Source: Paenisporosarcina cavernae (GTDB taxonomy: Bacteria > Bacillota > Bacilli > Bacillales_A > Planococcaceae). From it: a stretch of DNA of 64,000 nucleotides. The translations under genes and the position numbers were made by a program. The notes under the pieces were generated by a model. The model did not search any database. It had not been told where the DNA came from and saw only the letters and a program-made list of their open reading frames with translations. The stretch covers positions 942,501-1,006,500 of the forward strand of contig NZ_CP032418.1 in the NCBI RefSeq assembly GCF_003595195.1. Direction: 5' to 3'. This document shows, one piece after another, positions 54,928 to 64,000 of the stretch. How positions within the stretch are numbered: the stretch's first letter is position 1; each line of letters begins with the position of its first letter.

Positions 54928-55812
54928 ATGGCAGTAACAGCTCAAATGGTAAAAGAATTGCGTGAAAAAACTGGCGCAGGAATGATGGATTGTAAAAAAG
55001 CATTAGTACAAACTGACGGTAATTTAGAAGCGGCGATCGATTTCCTACGTGAAAAAGGTCTGTCTAGTGCTGCAAAGAAAGCAGATCGTATTGCTGCTGA
55101 AGGTACTACTTATATTTTAGTTGAAGGTAATGAAGCAGTAATTCTTGAAGTAAATGCGGAAACGGATTTCGTTGCTAAAAACGAAAATTTCCAAGCATTA
55201 GTGAAAGAATTAGCAGAACACTTATTAGCTACAAAACCTGCATCTGTAGATGAAGCAATTGCATCAACGATGTCAAACGGTTCTACAGTAGCAGATTATA
55301 TCTCTAATGCGATTGCAAAAATCGGAGAGAAAATCACGCTTCGTCGTTTCGAAGTTCGTACGAAAACAGATGCAGATGCATTTGGTCCTTACTTACACAT
55401 GGGTGGACGTATTGGAGTATTAGTTGTTCTTGAAGGTTCAACTGACGAGCAAGCTGCGAAAGATGTTGCAATGCACGCTGCAGCGTTAAATCCTCAATAT
55501 ATCTCGCGTGATGAAGTATCTGAAGATGAAGTTGAACGTGAGCGCAAAGTATTAACAGAACAAGCGTTAAACGAAGGCAAACCTGAAAACATCGTTGCGA
55601 AAATGGTGGAAGGTCGTCTTGGAAAATATTTCGAAGACATTTGTTTACTTGACCAATCATTCGTTAAAAATTCAGATCAAAAAGTACGTGATTTCGTAAA
55701 TTCTACTGGCGGTAAAGTAACGGACGTGATCCGTTATGCTGTTGGTGAAGGAATCGAAAAACGTCAAGATAACTTCGCTGATGAAGTAATGAGTCAAGTT
55801 AAAGGAAACTAA
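54928..55812 (+). CDS. tsf: Elongation factor Ts
   Basis: Guanine nucleotide exchange factor for EF-Tu (294 residues). The N-terminal UBA-like domain [44 protein letters not shown] and the core motif [12 protein letters not shown] (about 76-87) are clear. The ribosome site is TGGAGGA. I see only weak promoter candidates between the rpsB terminator and the gene. Confidence 0.98.
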   Translation: MAVTAQMVKELREKTGAGMMDCKKALVQTDGNLEAAIDFLREKGLSSAAKKADRIAAEGTTYILVEGNEAVILEVNAETDFVAKNENFQALVKELAEHLLATKPASVDEAIASTMSNGSTVADYISNAIAKIGEKITLRRFEVRTKTDADAFGPYLHMGGRIGVLVVLEGSTDEQAAKDVAMHAAALNPQYISRDEVSEDEVERERKVLTEQALNEGKPENIVAKMVEGRLGKYFEDICLLDQSFVKNSDQKVRDFVNSTGGKVTDVIRYAVGEGIEKRQDNFADEVMSQVKGN

Positions 55813-55838
55813 TAACTGAATTCCATATGTTTTATCTT

Positions 55839-55868
55839 AGGGAGCACGCGTTTGTGTTCCCTATTTTT
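55839..55868 (+). terminator. Rho-independent terminator after tsf
   Basis: AGGGAGCAC (55839-55847) pairs with GTGTTCCCT (55854-55862), one G-U, then a run of five T. pyrH starts 26 bp later, so this is likely a partial terminator or attenuator. Confidence 0.75.
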
Positions 55869-55893
55869 CGAGAAAAATTAATGGAGGGGTTTT

Positions 55894-56619
55894 ATGAGCC
55901 AACCAACATATAAACGAGTAGTGTTAAAACTAAGCGGGGAAGCACTTGCAGGTGAGCAAGGATTTGGTTTATCTCCTCAAATTATTAAATCTGTTGCAGA
56001 ACAAGTGAAAGAAGTTGTCGAACTTGGAGTGGAAGTTGCTGTAGTTGTAGGTGGCGGAAATATCTGGAGAGGCAAAGTAGGTAGTGAGATGGGCATGGAC
56101 CGAGCAACTGCTGATTATATGGGAATGCTTGCAACTGTCATGAATTCTCTTGCACTGCAGGATTCGCTTGAAAAATGTGGAATTCAAACACGTGTTCAAA
56201 CATCTATTGAGATGAGACAAGTGGCAGAGCCTTATATTCGTCGAAAAGCGATTCGACATCTTGAAAAGAAACGTGTAGTAATCTTTGCTGCAGGAACTGG
56301 AAATCCATATTTCTCTACGGATACTACCGCCGCACTTCGAGCTGCCGAAATTGAAGCAGATGTAATTTTAATGGGAAAAAATAATGTAGACGGGGTTTAT
56401 TCGGATGATCCGAAAACGAACGCATCGGCAGTAAAATACGATACTTTATCCTACTTAGATGTTATTTCTCAAGGGTTGCAAGTAATGGATTCAACTGCTT
56501 CTACTTTATGTATGGACAACGACATTCCACTTATCGTATTCTCGATTATGGAAGAAGGTAATATTAAACGTGCCGTTAGTGGTGAAGCTATTGGTACAGT
56601 TGTTAGGAGGACTATTTAA
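55894..56619 (+). CDS. pyrH: UMP kinase
   Basis: Amino-acid-kinase-fold enzyme that makes UDP from UMP (241 residues); bacterial type, GTP-activated and UTP-inhibited. Visible motifs: [16 protein letters not shown] near the start, [11 protein letters not shown] (about 50-60), [19 protein letters not shown] and [13 protein letters not shown]. The ribosome site is TGGAGGGG. The stop overlaps the frr start by one base (TAATG). Confidence 0.98.
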   Translation: MSQPTYKRVVLKLSGEALAGEQGFGLSPQIIKSVAEQVKEVVELGVEVAVVVGGGNIWRGKVGSEMGMDRATADYMGMLATVMNSLALQDSLEKCGIQTRVQTSIEMRQVAEPYIRRKAIRHLEKKRVVIFAAGTGNPYFSTDTTAALRAAEIEADVILMGKNNVDGVYSDDPKTNASAVKYDTLSYLDVISQGLQVMDSTASTLCMDNDIPLIVFSIMEEGNIKRAVSGEAIGTVVRRTI

Positions 56620-57176
56620 TGACGAAACAAGTGATCGAACAGACAAATGAAAGAATGACAAAAGCTATTAGTGCCTTAAGTCGCGAACTTTCAACTATTC
56701 GTGCTGGTAGAGCAAGTGCTTCTCTTTTAGATAAAATTTCCGTTGACTACTACGGTGCTCCTACCCCGATTAATCAATTAGCTGGCGTTTCCACTCCAGA
56801 AGCTCGTCTTTTAACCATCCAGCCATATGACAAAACGGTTTTAGGCGAAATTGAAAAAGCCATACTCAAATCGGACCTAGGAATCACTCCAACAAATGAT
56901 GGATCGATGATTCGAATTGCGATTCCTGCTTTAACAGAAGAACGCCGCAAAGATTTAGTAAAAGTCGTGAAAAAAGAAGCGGAAGAAGCAAAAGTAGCAA
57001 TCCGTAACATTCGACGTGATGCCAATGATGATTTAAAAAAAGCAGAAAAAAATGGTGACATTACGGAAGATGATTTACGTGGATATTCAGAAGACGTTCA
57101 AAAACTAACCGATGATTATATTGTGAAAATTGATGCGGTTGCAAAAGAAAAAGAAAAAGAAATATTAGAAGTGTAA
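56619..57176 (+). CDS. frr: Ribosome recycling factor
   Basis: Splits post-termination ribosomes with EF-G (185 residues). The family pattern is clear: [36 protein letters not shown] (about 20-55) and [25 protein letters not shown]. It is tightly coupled to pyrH. A terminator follows after 10 bp. Confidence 0.98.
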   Translation: MTKQVIEQTNERMTKAISALSRELSTIRAGRASASLLDKISVDYYGAPTPINQLAGVSTPEARLLTIQPYDKTVLGEIEKAILKSDLGITPTNDGSMIRIAIPALTEERRKDLVKVVKKEAEEAKVAIRNIRRDANDDLKKAEKNGDITEDDLRGYSEDVQKLTDDYIVKIDAVAKEKEKEILEV

Positions 57177-57186
57177 GATAGCATTT

Positions 57187-57227
57187 GCTGCAGATAATCT
57201 CCTTTGGGGATTCATGTGCAGCTTTTT
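57187..57227 (+). terminator. Rho-independent terminator after frr
   Basis: Outer stem GCTGCA/TGCAGC (57187-57192 and 57217-57222), inner stem AATCTCC/GGGGATT, then five T. Interior mismatches make it a two-part stem. Confidence 0.75.
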
Positions 57228-57586
57228 CATTTCTGCATGTGTTCTTCTCCTTTATTGGACTGACATAGAAGGTAATTGCACACTATTCTACCTACCTTAT
57301 ATCATACATATTCTATTTTCACTAAAACTCTCCCACTACCCATTTTCTACTTCTTTTCTTCATTAGATGGTTAGCTTTATATTTGAAGGACGTTTCATGC
57401 TATGCAATCTATTATCTGAAAAATAACTAAAACATGTTTCCTCCTCTATCGAGAACTTTTAAAGACTACTGTACGTCTTATTAAATTCCTTATAGAATTT
57501 CGTATCAACTGGAAGTAAAACGTGTCTACTTTTGATATGATAGGAAAGACACGTATGCAAGATGAATCATGTTCGGAGGATTTTTA
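57228..57586. other. Gene-free stretch before uppS with an inverted repeat
   Basis: About 360 bp, AT-rich and C/T-rich, without a supported gene. ACGTGTCT (57520-57527) and AGACACGT (57547-57554) form a perfect 8-bp inverted repeat, spaced 19 bp, 33-67 bp before uppS. TATGAT near 57536 lies between the arms as a possible -10, but I find no good -35. This may be an operator or an RNA hairpin. Confidence 0.5.
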
Positions 57587-58381
57587 ATGTTTACTAAATG
57601 GAAATGGCGACAAAAAGAACAACAAACGCTATCTATAGAAGAGCGTATTTTGCATGCAAAAAAAGAGCTAATACCAGGTCATTTAGCGATTATTATGGAT
57701 GGAAATGGCCGGTGGGCAAAAAAAAGAGCATTACCTCGAGTTGCAGGTCATCATGAGGGAATGAAGACTGTACGAAAAATTACTAGACTAGCAAATGAAT
57801 TGGGAATTCAATGTTTAACTGTATATGCTTTTTCAACAGAAAACTGGAAACGTCCAAAAACAGAAGTTGAATTTTTGATGCGTTTGCCGGAAGAATTTTT
57901 AAGTACGTACTTACCCGAATTAATGGAACAAAATGTCCAAGTGAAAATGATGGGGCATTTGGATCAAGTACCTTCACATACTATTCAAGCGGTACAAAAA
58001 GCAGTAGAGTCGACAAAAGACAATACAGGTCTTATTTTAAACTTTGCACTAAACTATGGCAGTAGAGCGGAAATCGTCCATGCTGTTAAGAATCTTGCAA
58101 AGCAAGTTAAAGCTGGAACGTTGCTACCTGAAGATATAACAGAAGAATCGATTACATCACATTTAATGACGTGCCAGTTGGTAGAGCCAGATTTGCTTAT
58201 TCGTACCAGCGGAGAAGTTCGCCTCAGCAACTTCATGCTTTGGCAATTAGCCTATACAGAATTTTGGTTTACGGATACATTATGGCCAGATTTTGATGAA
58301 AGTTGTTTGCTTGATGCTATTGAAGGTTATCAAAAAAGAAATCGTCGGTATGGTGGTTTGAAGGGAGAAGAAACAGTTTGA
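57587..58381 (+). CDS. uppS: Isoprenyl transferase (undecaprenyl diphosphate synthase)
   Basis: Makes undecaprenyl diphosphate, the lipid carrier of wall synthesis (264 residues). Catalytic Asp38 lies in IMDGNGRWAKKR (36-47); the C-terminal motif is IRTSGEVRLSNFMLWQLAYTEFWF. ATG 57587 lies 6 bases after CGGAGGA; an in-frame TTG 18 bases earlier overlaps that site. The stop overlaps the cdsA start. Confidence 0.97.
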   Translation: MFTKWKWRQKEQQTLSIEERILHAKKELIPGHLAIIMDGNGRWAKKRALPRVAGHHEGMKTVRKITRLANELGIQCLTVYAFSTENWKRPKTEVEFLMRLPEEFLSTYLPELMEQNVQVKMMGHLDQVPSHTIQAVQKAVESTKDNTGLILNFALNYGSRAEIVHAVKNLAKQVKAGTLLPEDITEESITSHLMTCQLVEPDLLIRTSGEVRLSNFMLWQLAYTEFWFTDTLWPDFDESCLLDAIEGYQKRNRRYGGLKGEETV

Positions 58382-59172
58382 AGCAACGTATCATTACAGG
58401 AGTAATCGCAGCTGGATTGTTTATACCAGTCGTATTTTTTGGCGGATTGACTTTTTCTCTTCTTATTTATGCTATTGCCACGATTTGTTTGTATGAAATG
58501 CTTCGAATGAAAAAGCTTTCCCTGTTTTCTGGACATGGAATCATCTCATTGTTTGCGCTATATGTGTTTTTAATGCCAAATGAATGGGCAAAACAGCTTT
58601 TTCAACGATTTGATTATAGTAAGATTGATTTGGCTATTTTTTCGATTTTAATCATGCTAGCATATACAGTCTTAGTGAAAAATCGCTTCACATTTGATGA
58701 TGCAGCGTTTGCCATTTTGAGTAGTTTATATATTGGAATTGGGTTTTATTATTTCATCGAAACTCGACATGCCGGTTTAGAATTTGTTTTATTTGCACTA
58801 CTAGTAATATGGATGACTGATACTGGAGCGTATTTTACGGGAAGACGATTTGGGAAGCACAAGCTCTGGCCAGATATTTCTCCAAATAAAACAATTGAAG
58901 GTTTTGTAGGGGGAATTGTAACGGCGATCATTTTTGTACTGATTTTTCAACTCCTGTATCCGCTTACTAGTTCTTGGACGTATTTATTCGTCGTAACGAT
59001 CATTGCTTCGATCGTGGGACAAATTGGGGACCTAGTTGAATCAGCGATTAAACGCCATTATCATGTCAAAGATTCTGGGACAATTTTACCTGGTCACGGA
59101 GGGTTACTCGATCGATTCGATAGCTTGATTTTTGTGCTACCGGTTATACATTTATTACACTTTGTCGGATAG
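58378..59172 (+). CDS. cdsA: Phosphatidate cytidylyltransferase CdsA
   Basis: Makes CDP-diacylglycerol from phosphatidate and CTP for phospholipid synthesis (264 residues). About seven to eight membrane helices are followed by the family signature [28 protein letters not shown] (about 222-249). The start is TTG at 58378, overlapping the uppS stop (TTGA), after AAGGGAG. Confidence 0.97.
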   Translation: MKQRIITGVIAAGLFIPVVFFGGLTFSLLIYAIATICLYEMLRMKKLSLFSGHGIISLFALYVFLMPNEWAKQLFQRFDYSKIDLAIFSILIMLAYTVLVKNRFTFDDAAFAILSSLYIGIGFYYFIETRHAGLEFVLFALLVIWMTDTGAYFTGRRFGKHKLWPDISPNKTIEGFVGGIVTAIIFVLIFQLLYPLTSSWTYLFVVTIIASIVGQIGDLVESAIKRHYHVKDSGTILPGHGGLLDRFDSLIFVLPVIHLLHFVG

Positions 59173-59185
59173 GGAGTTTTTCACT

Positions 59186-60334
59186 ATGAAAAAGAAATTG
59201 AGCTTACTTGGATCAACTGGTTCGATTGGCATTCAAACGCTCGATGTCATTCGCGAACATTCAGAACGTTTGCAATTAGAAGCAGTATCCGCTGGTGAAA
59301 ATATAAAAGAATTACGAAATGTTATACAAGAATTTTCCCCTAAACTAGTTTCAGTGAAATTGGAGCAGGATGCATTAACGTTACAACGAGAGTTTCCCAA
59401 AGTGGACTTCTCATATGGCAGTCAAGGTCTGATCGACGTGGCTACTTATTCGACAACTGATACTCTTGTAAATGCAGTATTAGGAAGCGTGGGACTTCCT
59501 GCGACGCTAAAAGCAATTGAATCAGGAAAACATATTGCTCTAGCTAACAAAGAAACATTGGTAACTGCTGGCCATCTCGTAATGGAAGCTGCAAAAAAGC
59601 ATCAAGTAACAATCTTGCCTGTTGATAGTGAACACTCTGCGCTATTCCAAGCCTTAAATGGAGAAAAATTAGAACAAGTTGATCGTCTAATTTTAACTGC
59701 CTCTGGAGGGAGTTTCCGAGACAAGTCGAGAGAAGATTTATCAAATGTGTCATTACAAGATGCGTTAAATCATCCGAATTGGTCGATGGGAGCTAAAATT
59801 ACGATTGACTCCGCAACGATGATGAACAAAGGATTAGAAGTAATTGAAGCACATGTACTATTTGGTATTCCATATGATCAAATAGATGTTGTCTTGCATC
59901 GTGAAAGTATTATTCATTCTTTAGTAGAATTTCAAGATACAAGCGTGATGGCGCAATTAGGAACGCCGGACATGCGTGTACCTATTCAATACGCTTTAAC
60001 ATATCCAGATCGTCTTCCAAGGAAAGAAGCGAAACGATTAAATTTAGTTGAAATAGGTAAACTTCATTTTGAAGAAATGAATTTAGAGCGATTTAAAGCT
60101 TTACGACTTGCATATGATGCAGGTAGAGTAGGTGGATCCATGACGACTGTGATGAATGCGGCGAATGAATCTGCAGTAAAATTGTTTCTCCAAGAAAAAA
60201 TTTCGTTTTTAGAGATTGATGAAGTAATTGAAAGAGCGATGATGTCACATGGTACCATTGCTGCACCTGATTTAGACACCATTCTTGAGATAGACGCTGT
60301 CACAAGAAAATCGATTGAAAACGTGATAAACTAA
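59186..60334 (+). CDS. dxr: 1-deoxy-D-xylulose 5-phosphate reductoisomerase
   Basis: NADPH-dependent second step of the MEP isoprenoid pathway (382 residues). Nucleotide-binding [17 protein letters not shown] is at 9-25, the catalytic motif [12 protein letters not shown] near 150, and [22 protein letters not shown] near 210. ATG 59186 lies 9 bases after AGGGAG; an upstream in-frame ATG lies inside cdsA. Together with uppS it supplies lipid II carrier. Confidence 0.98.
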   Translation: MKKKLSLLGSTGSIGIQTLDVIREHSERLQLEAVSAGENIKELRNVIQEFSPKLVSVKLEQDALTLQREFPKVDFSYGSQGLIDVATYSTTDTLVNAVLGSVGLPATLKAIESGKHIALANKETLVTAGHLVMEAAKKHQVTILPVDSEHSALFQALNGEKLEQVDRLILTASGGSFRDKSREDLSNVSLQDALNHPNWSMGAKITIDSATMMNKGLEVIEAHVLFGIPYDQIDVVLHRESIIHSLVEFQDTSVMAQLGTPDMRVPIQYALTYPDRLPRKEAKRLNLVEIGKLHFEEMNLERFKALRLAYDAGRVGGSMTTVMNAANESAVKLFLQEKISFLEIDEVIERAMMSHGTIAAPDLDTILEIDAVTRKSIENVIN

Positions 60335-60378
60335 ATCGCAGATAGAAAGGCTATTCTGCGAATTGAAGGTGGGACAAC

Positions 60379-61638
60379 ATGGAAACAACGATAGCGTTTA
60401 TCTTAATATTTGGTTCCCTCGTTTTTTTTCATGAACTAGGGCACTTTATCTTTGCGAAAAGAGCAGGGATATTAGTTCGAGAATTTGCAATTGGATTCGG
60501 TCCGAAAATTATTGGTTACACAAAAGGCGAGACAATCTACACCCTTCGTTTACTGCCCATTGGCGGCTACGTTCGAATGGCTGGCGAAGATTTAGATAAA
60601 ATCGACTTAAAACCAGGCTACCGAATAGCGATTGAGTTAAATAAAAAGGAAGAAATCTCCAAAATTATTCTGAATCAAAAAAACCCTTCGCCTCAACAGC
60701 TATTTGTCGAAGTGGAGAAAGCGGATTTAGAAAAAGATCTTTTTGTAGAAGGATATGACGAAGAAGAGAAATTTGTACGGTACTCGGTAGCTAGATCTGC
60801 TGTTGTAGTTGAAAATGGAACGGAGACAGTGTTAGCACCCTATGACCGACAGTTTAATTCGAAGAAATTATCACAACGAGCAATGGCGATTTTTGCTGGG
60901 CCATTGTTTAACTTCATTCTAGCTTTTTTCATCTTTCTAGCGATTGGGTTAATCCAAGGTGTACCTACAATGGAACCCGTTATTTTTGACACGCAAGAAA
61001 ACGGACCAGCTGCTCAAAGTGGTTTGTTGAAAGGTGATGTGGTGACAAAGATTAACGGTGAATCAATCGCAACCTGGGACGACATGGCGAGAATTATTCA
61101 GGAAAATCCTAATCAGCAACTTGATTTTACTGTTTCACGAGACGGTCAAGAAAAAGAAATGTCCATTGTTGCGGATTCAATCAAAAATGGGGAAGAAACT
61201 GTTGGGCAAATTGGTGTGTATTATCAAAGTCCATTAGAAAAAAATCCATTGAAGGCGGTTCAGAATGGAGCTACTCAAACAGTGGATTGGACGATTCAAA
61301 TTTTCCAATTGTTAGGAAAATTAATTACGGGACAATTTTCTATTGATGCCTTATCCGGACCAGTAGGTATTTATCAAGCAACGGATGAAGTTGCTAAATT
61401 TGGTGTGTTCAGTTTAATGAACTGGGCGGCTATCTTGAGCATTAACTTAGGAATTATGAATTTACTTCCACTTCCAGCACTCGATGGAGGAAGACTTCTG
61501 TTTTTCTTATTTGAAGGACTCAGAGGAAAACCGATTGATCGTCAAAAAGAAGGAATGGTTCATTTAGTGGGAATCATGCTTTTGATGGTACTGATGATTG
61601 TTGTGACATGGAATGATATTCAACGGTTTTTCTTTTAA
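60379..61638 (+). CDS. rseP: Site-2 metalloprotease RseP (RasP/YluC)
   Basis: Intramembrane protease that cleaves anti-sigma factors such as RsiW and clears signal-peptide remnants (419 residues). The zinc motif HELGH is at 18-22 in the first membrane helix; one PDZ domain (about 195-275, PVIFDTQENGPAAQSGLLKGDVVTKING) and the second site NLLPLPALDGGRLLFF (about 361-376) follow. A stem TCGCAG/CTGCGA without T tract lies in the 44-bp gap after dxr. Confidence 0.97.
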   Translation: METTIAFILIFGSLVFFHELGHFIFAKRAGILVREFAIGFGPKIIGYTKGETIYTLRLLPIGGYVRMAGEDLDKIDLKPGYRIAIELNKKEEISKIILNQKNPSPQQLFVEVEKADLEKDLFVEGYDEEEKFVRYSVARSAVVVENGTETVLAPYDRQFNSKKLSQRAMAIFAGPLFNFILAFFIFLAIGLIQGVPTMEPVIFDTQENGPAAQSGLLKGDVVTKINGESIATWDDMARIIQENPNQQLDFTVSRDGQEKEMSIVADSIKNGEETVGQIGVYYQSPLEKNPLKAVQNGATQTVDWTIQIFQLLGKLITGQFSIDALSGPVGIYQATDEVAKFGVFSLMNWAAILSINLGIMNLLPLPALDGGRLLFFLFEGLRGKPIDRQKEGMVHLVGIMLLMVLMIVVTWNDIQRFFF

Positions 61639-61690
61639 ACAAAGTTGTGTGAACGTGTATCGAAAATTATAGATTTGAGGTTTTTTATCA

Positions 61691-63394
61691 ATGAAACAAA
61701 GTCAAACATTTATACCAACATTACGCGAAGTACCTGCAGATGCAGATGTGAAGTCTCACCAATTATTATTGCGTGCTGGCTACATCCGCCAAAATACAAG
61801 TGGAATTTATTCCTATTTACCATTAGGAAAGAAACTTCTTCAAAAAATTGAAGCTGTTATTCGGGAAGAAATGAATGCTGTTAGTGCAGTCGAAGTCTTC
61901 CTTCCTGCTATGCAACAAGCAGAATTATGGCAAGAAACAGGTAGATGGTTTTCGTATGGACCAGAATTAATGCGTTTAAAAGATCGCCATTCTAGAGATT
62001 TCGCGTTAGGCGCTACCCATGAAGAAGTCATTACTTCTCTCGTTCGAGATGAAATTAAATCCTATAAAAAATTACCACTCGCTCTTTATCAGATTCAAAC
62101 AAAGTTCCGTGATGAGAAAAGACCTCGCTTCGGCTTACTGCGTGGACGAGAATTCATCATGAAAGATGCATACTCTTTCCATGCAACGAAAGAGAGTTTA
62201 GATGAAATGTACGAACAAATGAAACAAGCGTACACCAACATTTTTACTCGTCTAGGATTGAATTTCCGAGCAGTAATCGCAGATTCAGGAGCTATTGGTG
62301 GAAAAGATACGCATGAATTCATGGTCTTGTCTGATATTGGAGAAGATACGATTGCCTATTCGGATCAGTCTGACTATGCTGCTAATATTGAGATGGCAGA
62401 AGTAAACGTGAACTATCCTCGTTCCGATGCGCAGTTATTGACTGTAGAGAAAGTAGAAACACCTCAACAAAAATCGATTGAGCAAATCGCGAACTATTTG
62501 AACGTGAAGCAAGAGGATTGCATAAAAACGCTAGTCATAAATGTAGACGATGAGTTAATGCTCGTATTAATTAGAGGTGACCATGAATTAAACGAGATTA
62601 AGTTAAAAAATGCACTTAATGCAAAACAAATTGAAATGGCATCCGACGAACTCATTCAAGAACTTCTTCAAAGTGAACCAGGATTTATTGGCCCTGTCAA
62701 AATACCTTCGACGATAAAAGTAATTGCTGATCATGCGATCTCTTCAGTAGTGAACGGTGTATGTGGTGCGAATGAATCCGACATGCATTTAGTTAATGTA
62801 AATCCAGAACGCGACTTTGCAATTGACCAATACGAAGATTTACGTTTCATTCAAGAAGGGGATCCTTCTCCAGATGGGAACGGAACGATTCGATTTGCAA
62901 AAGGAATCGAAGTTGGACATGTCTTTAAACTAGGCACGACTTACTCTGAACCGATGAAGGGGCTCTTTTTAGATGAGAATGGTCGTAATCAGCCATATAT
63001 CATGGGATGTTATGGAATAGGCGTTTCACGTATTCTAGCTGCAATGGCAGAACAATTCCAAGATGATCAAGGGTTTACTTGGCCGAAAGACATTGCTCCA
63101 TATGATGTTCACCTTGTTCCTATTCAAATGAAAGACGAGGAACAAGCTACACTCGCAACTGATCTGTATAAATTACTAACGTCGTACCGATATGACGTTC
63201 TATTAGATGACCGAAACGAACGCGCAGGAGTGAAATTTACTGATTCTGATTTAATTGGTGTCCCAGTGCGAGTAACAATTGGGAAGAAAGCATCTGAAGG
63301 AATTGTAGAAGTGAAATTCCGAACATCAGGGGAATCAAAGGAATGTAAACGAGAAGAATTATTAGATGTACTTCAAAAATTTGGAGGAAATTAA
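61691..63394 (+). CDS. proS: Prolyl-tRNA synthetase
   Basis: Class II aminoacyl-tRNA synthetase, bacterial type (567 residues). Motif 1 and 2 regions show [52 protein letters not shown] (motif 2), then an editing (INS) insertion domain (about 230-390), motif 3 [17 protein letters not shown] and the anticodon-binding domain. ATG 61691 follows TGAGGT. polC begins immediately after its stop. Confidence 0.98.
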   Translation: MKQSQTFIPTLREVPADADVKSHQLLLRAGYIRQNTSGIYSYLPLGKKLLQKIEAVIREEMNAVSAVEVFLPAMQQAELWQETGRWFSYGPELMRLKDRHSRDFALGATHEEVITSLVRDEIKSYKKLPLALYQIQTKFRDEKRPRFGLLRGREFIMKDAYSFHATKESLDEMYEQMKQAYTNIFTRLGLNFRAVIADSGAIGGKDTHEFMVLSDIGEDTIAYSDQSDYAANIEMAEVNVNYPRSDAQLLTVEKVETPQQKSIEQIANYLNVKQEDCIKTLVINVDDELMLVLIRGDHELNEIKLKNALNAKQIEMASDELIQELLQSEPGFIGPVKIPSTIKVIADHAISSVVNGVCGANESDMHLVNVNPERDFAIDQYEDLRFIQEGDPSPDGNGTIRFAKGIEVGHVFKLGTTYSEPMKGLFLDENGRNQPYIMGCYGIGVSRILAAMAEQFQDDQGFTWPKDIAPYDVHLVPIQMKDEEQATLATDLYKLLTSYRYDVLLDDRNERAGVKFTDSDLIGVPVRVTIGKKASEGIVEVKFRTSGESKECKREELLDVLQKFGGN

Positions 63395-64000
63395 ATGTCT
63401 GAATTAGCTGAAAAAAACAATCGTTTGCTTCTTCTTTTACAGCATCTTGAGTTAACAGCGGATGAACATATGATGTTTTTTGAAGCGGCAACATTAGAAC
63501 GAATGACTGTGCATAAAAAAGAGAGAAAATGGCGATTTGCCATCTCTCTTCGTTCTGTTTTGCCAGTGAATATGTATGAATTGTTTACTACTAGGCTTCG
63601 CGAAAAGTTCTTAGGAATTGCGGATGTCCAAGTAGTTTTTCGTTGTGAAGAAGACACGATAGATGAATCACTGTATCTAGATTATTGGAAATATGTCATG
63701 CACGAACTGGCCGATATCTCTCCACCAATTAAAGAATGCTTAATGAATCAAGCTCCAACAATTACGACTCAAAAACTGATTGTGGCGTGTCGGACGGAAC
63801 TAGAACTAAGGACTATTAAGCAGAAATATGTGGAGAAGATTCAAGCTTGTTATGCATTATTTGGTTTGCCGGAAAAAATTGTGGATGTTCAGCTTGTGGA
63901 AGCATCTGCTGAGCTAGAAGCAGAACAACAAGCGTATGTAGAGCAGAGAAGAAAAGAAGAAGAAGCTCTTGAGAAGAAAGCATTAGAAGATCTGCAAAAA
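63395..64000 (+). CDS. polC: DNA polymerase III PolC, N-terminal part (runs off the window)
   Basis: First 202 codons of the Gram-positive replicative polymerase PolC, which in full length is about 1,440 residues. It starts at ATG 63395, one base after the proS stop, with TTGGAGGA upstream inside proS. The visible N-terminal domain (MSELAEKNNRLLLLLQHLEL...) precedes the OB, exonuclease, PHP and polymerase domains, which lie outside. The reading frame is open to the window end; truncation is due to the window. The last visible part is a Glu/Gln-rich helical segment typical of the linker. Confidence 0.95.
   Translation, partial: MSELAEKNNRLLLLLQHLELTADEHMMFFEAATLERMTVHKKERKWRFAISLRSVLPVNMYELFTTRLREKFLGIADVQVVFRCEEDTIDESLYLDYWKYVMHELADISPPIKECLMNQAPTITTQKLIVACRTELELRTIKQKYVEKIQACYALFGLPEKIVDVQLVEASAELEAEQQAYVEQRRKEEEALEKKALEDLQK

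Noticed and set aside
60336-60361. Hairpin TCGCAG/CTGCGA between dxr and rseP as a terminator
   Set aside because: No T tract follows and rseP lies 18 bp further on; more likely a stability or processing hairpin, or chance.

Overview
The window is a contiguous core-chromosome segment of a low-GC, motile Gram-positive bacterium of the order Bacillales. Gene order follows the Bacillus subtilis smc-to-polC region almost gene for gene: smc-ftsY-ylxM-ffh-rpsP-khpA-rimM-trmD-rplS, then rbgA-rnhB-ylqG-ylqH-sucCD-dprA-topA-trmFO-xerC-hslVU-codY, the complete fla/che operon, sigD-swrB, rpsB-tsf-pyrH-frr, uppS-cdsA-dxr-rseP-proS and the start of polC. Protein lengths and start sites match Bacillaceae/Planococcaceae relatives; I cannot name the genus with confidence. 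Every gene I accept is on the + strand. There are no tRNAs, rRNAs, transposases, prophage genes or CRISPR arrays.

Layout. 1-9.0 kb: chromosome organisation (smc), protein targeting (ftsY, ylxM, ffh) and ribosome or tRNA maturation. 9.1-13.7 kb: signal peptidase, ribosome GTPase RbgA, RNase HII and the YlqG/YlqH pair, which looks like a soluble FliK/FlhB-C pair. 13.8-15.9 kb: succinyl-CoA synthetase. 15.9-16.4 kb: first 21-bp tandem repeat array. 16.4-24.7 kb: dprA, topA, trmFO, xerC, the HslVU protease and the regulator CodY. 24.7-25.7 kb: second 21-bp array, then the fla/che promoters. 25.7-52.0 kb: 32 flagellar and chemotaxis genes in one run, with a GC-rich palindromic element between flgE and swrD. 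52.0-53.9 kb: sigD, a small protein and swrB. 54.0-57.2 kb: translation factors and UMP kinase. 57.6-64 kb: isoprenoid and phospholipid synthesis, the site-2 protease, prolyl-tRNA synthetase and PolC.

How the genes work together. FtsY, YlxM and Ffh deliver membrane and export substrates; the fla/che block encodes rod, MS ring, switch, export gate, hook, hook-length control and the CheY-CheB-CheA-CheW-CheC-CheD signalling set. SigD then drives late flagellar genes elsewhere. A strong terminator separates cheD and a small membrane-protein gene from sigD, and sigD has its own extended -10 promoter, so sigD may be less tied to fla/che readthrough than in B. subtilis.

The least explained content is non-coding. 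Two arrays (15941-16225 and about 24811-25241) are built from the same 21-bp unit with a 14-bp conserved core (AGTGTCCTAATGTT) and 7 variable bases. They lie in opposite orientation, each behind a terminator, about 9 kb apart. A second unusual element is the hairpin between flgE and swrD. It sits between a good Shine-Dalgarno sequence and the swrD start codon, so that folding would bring the two to normal spacing.
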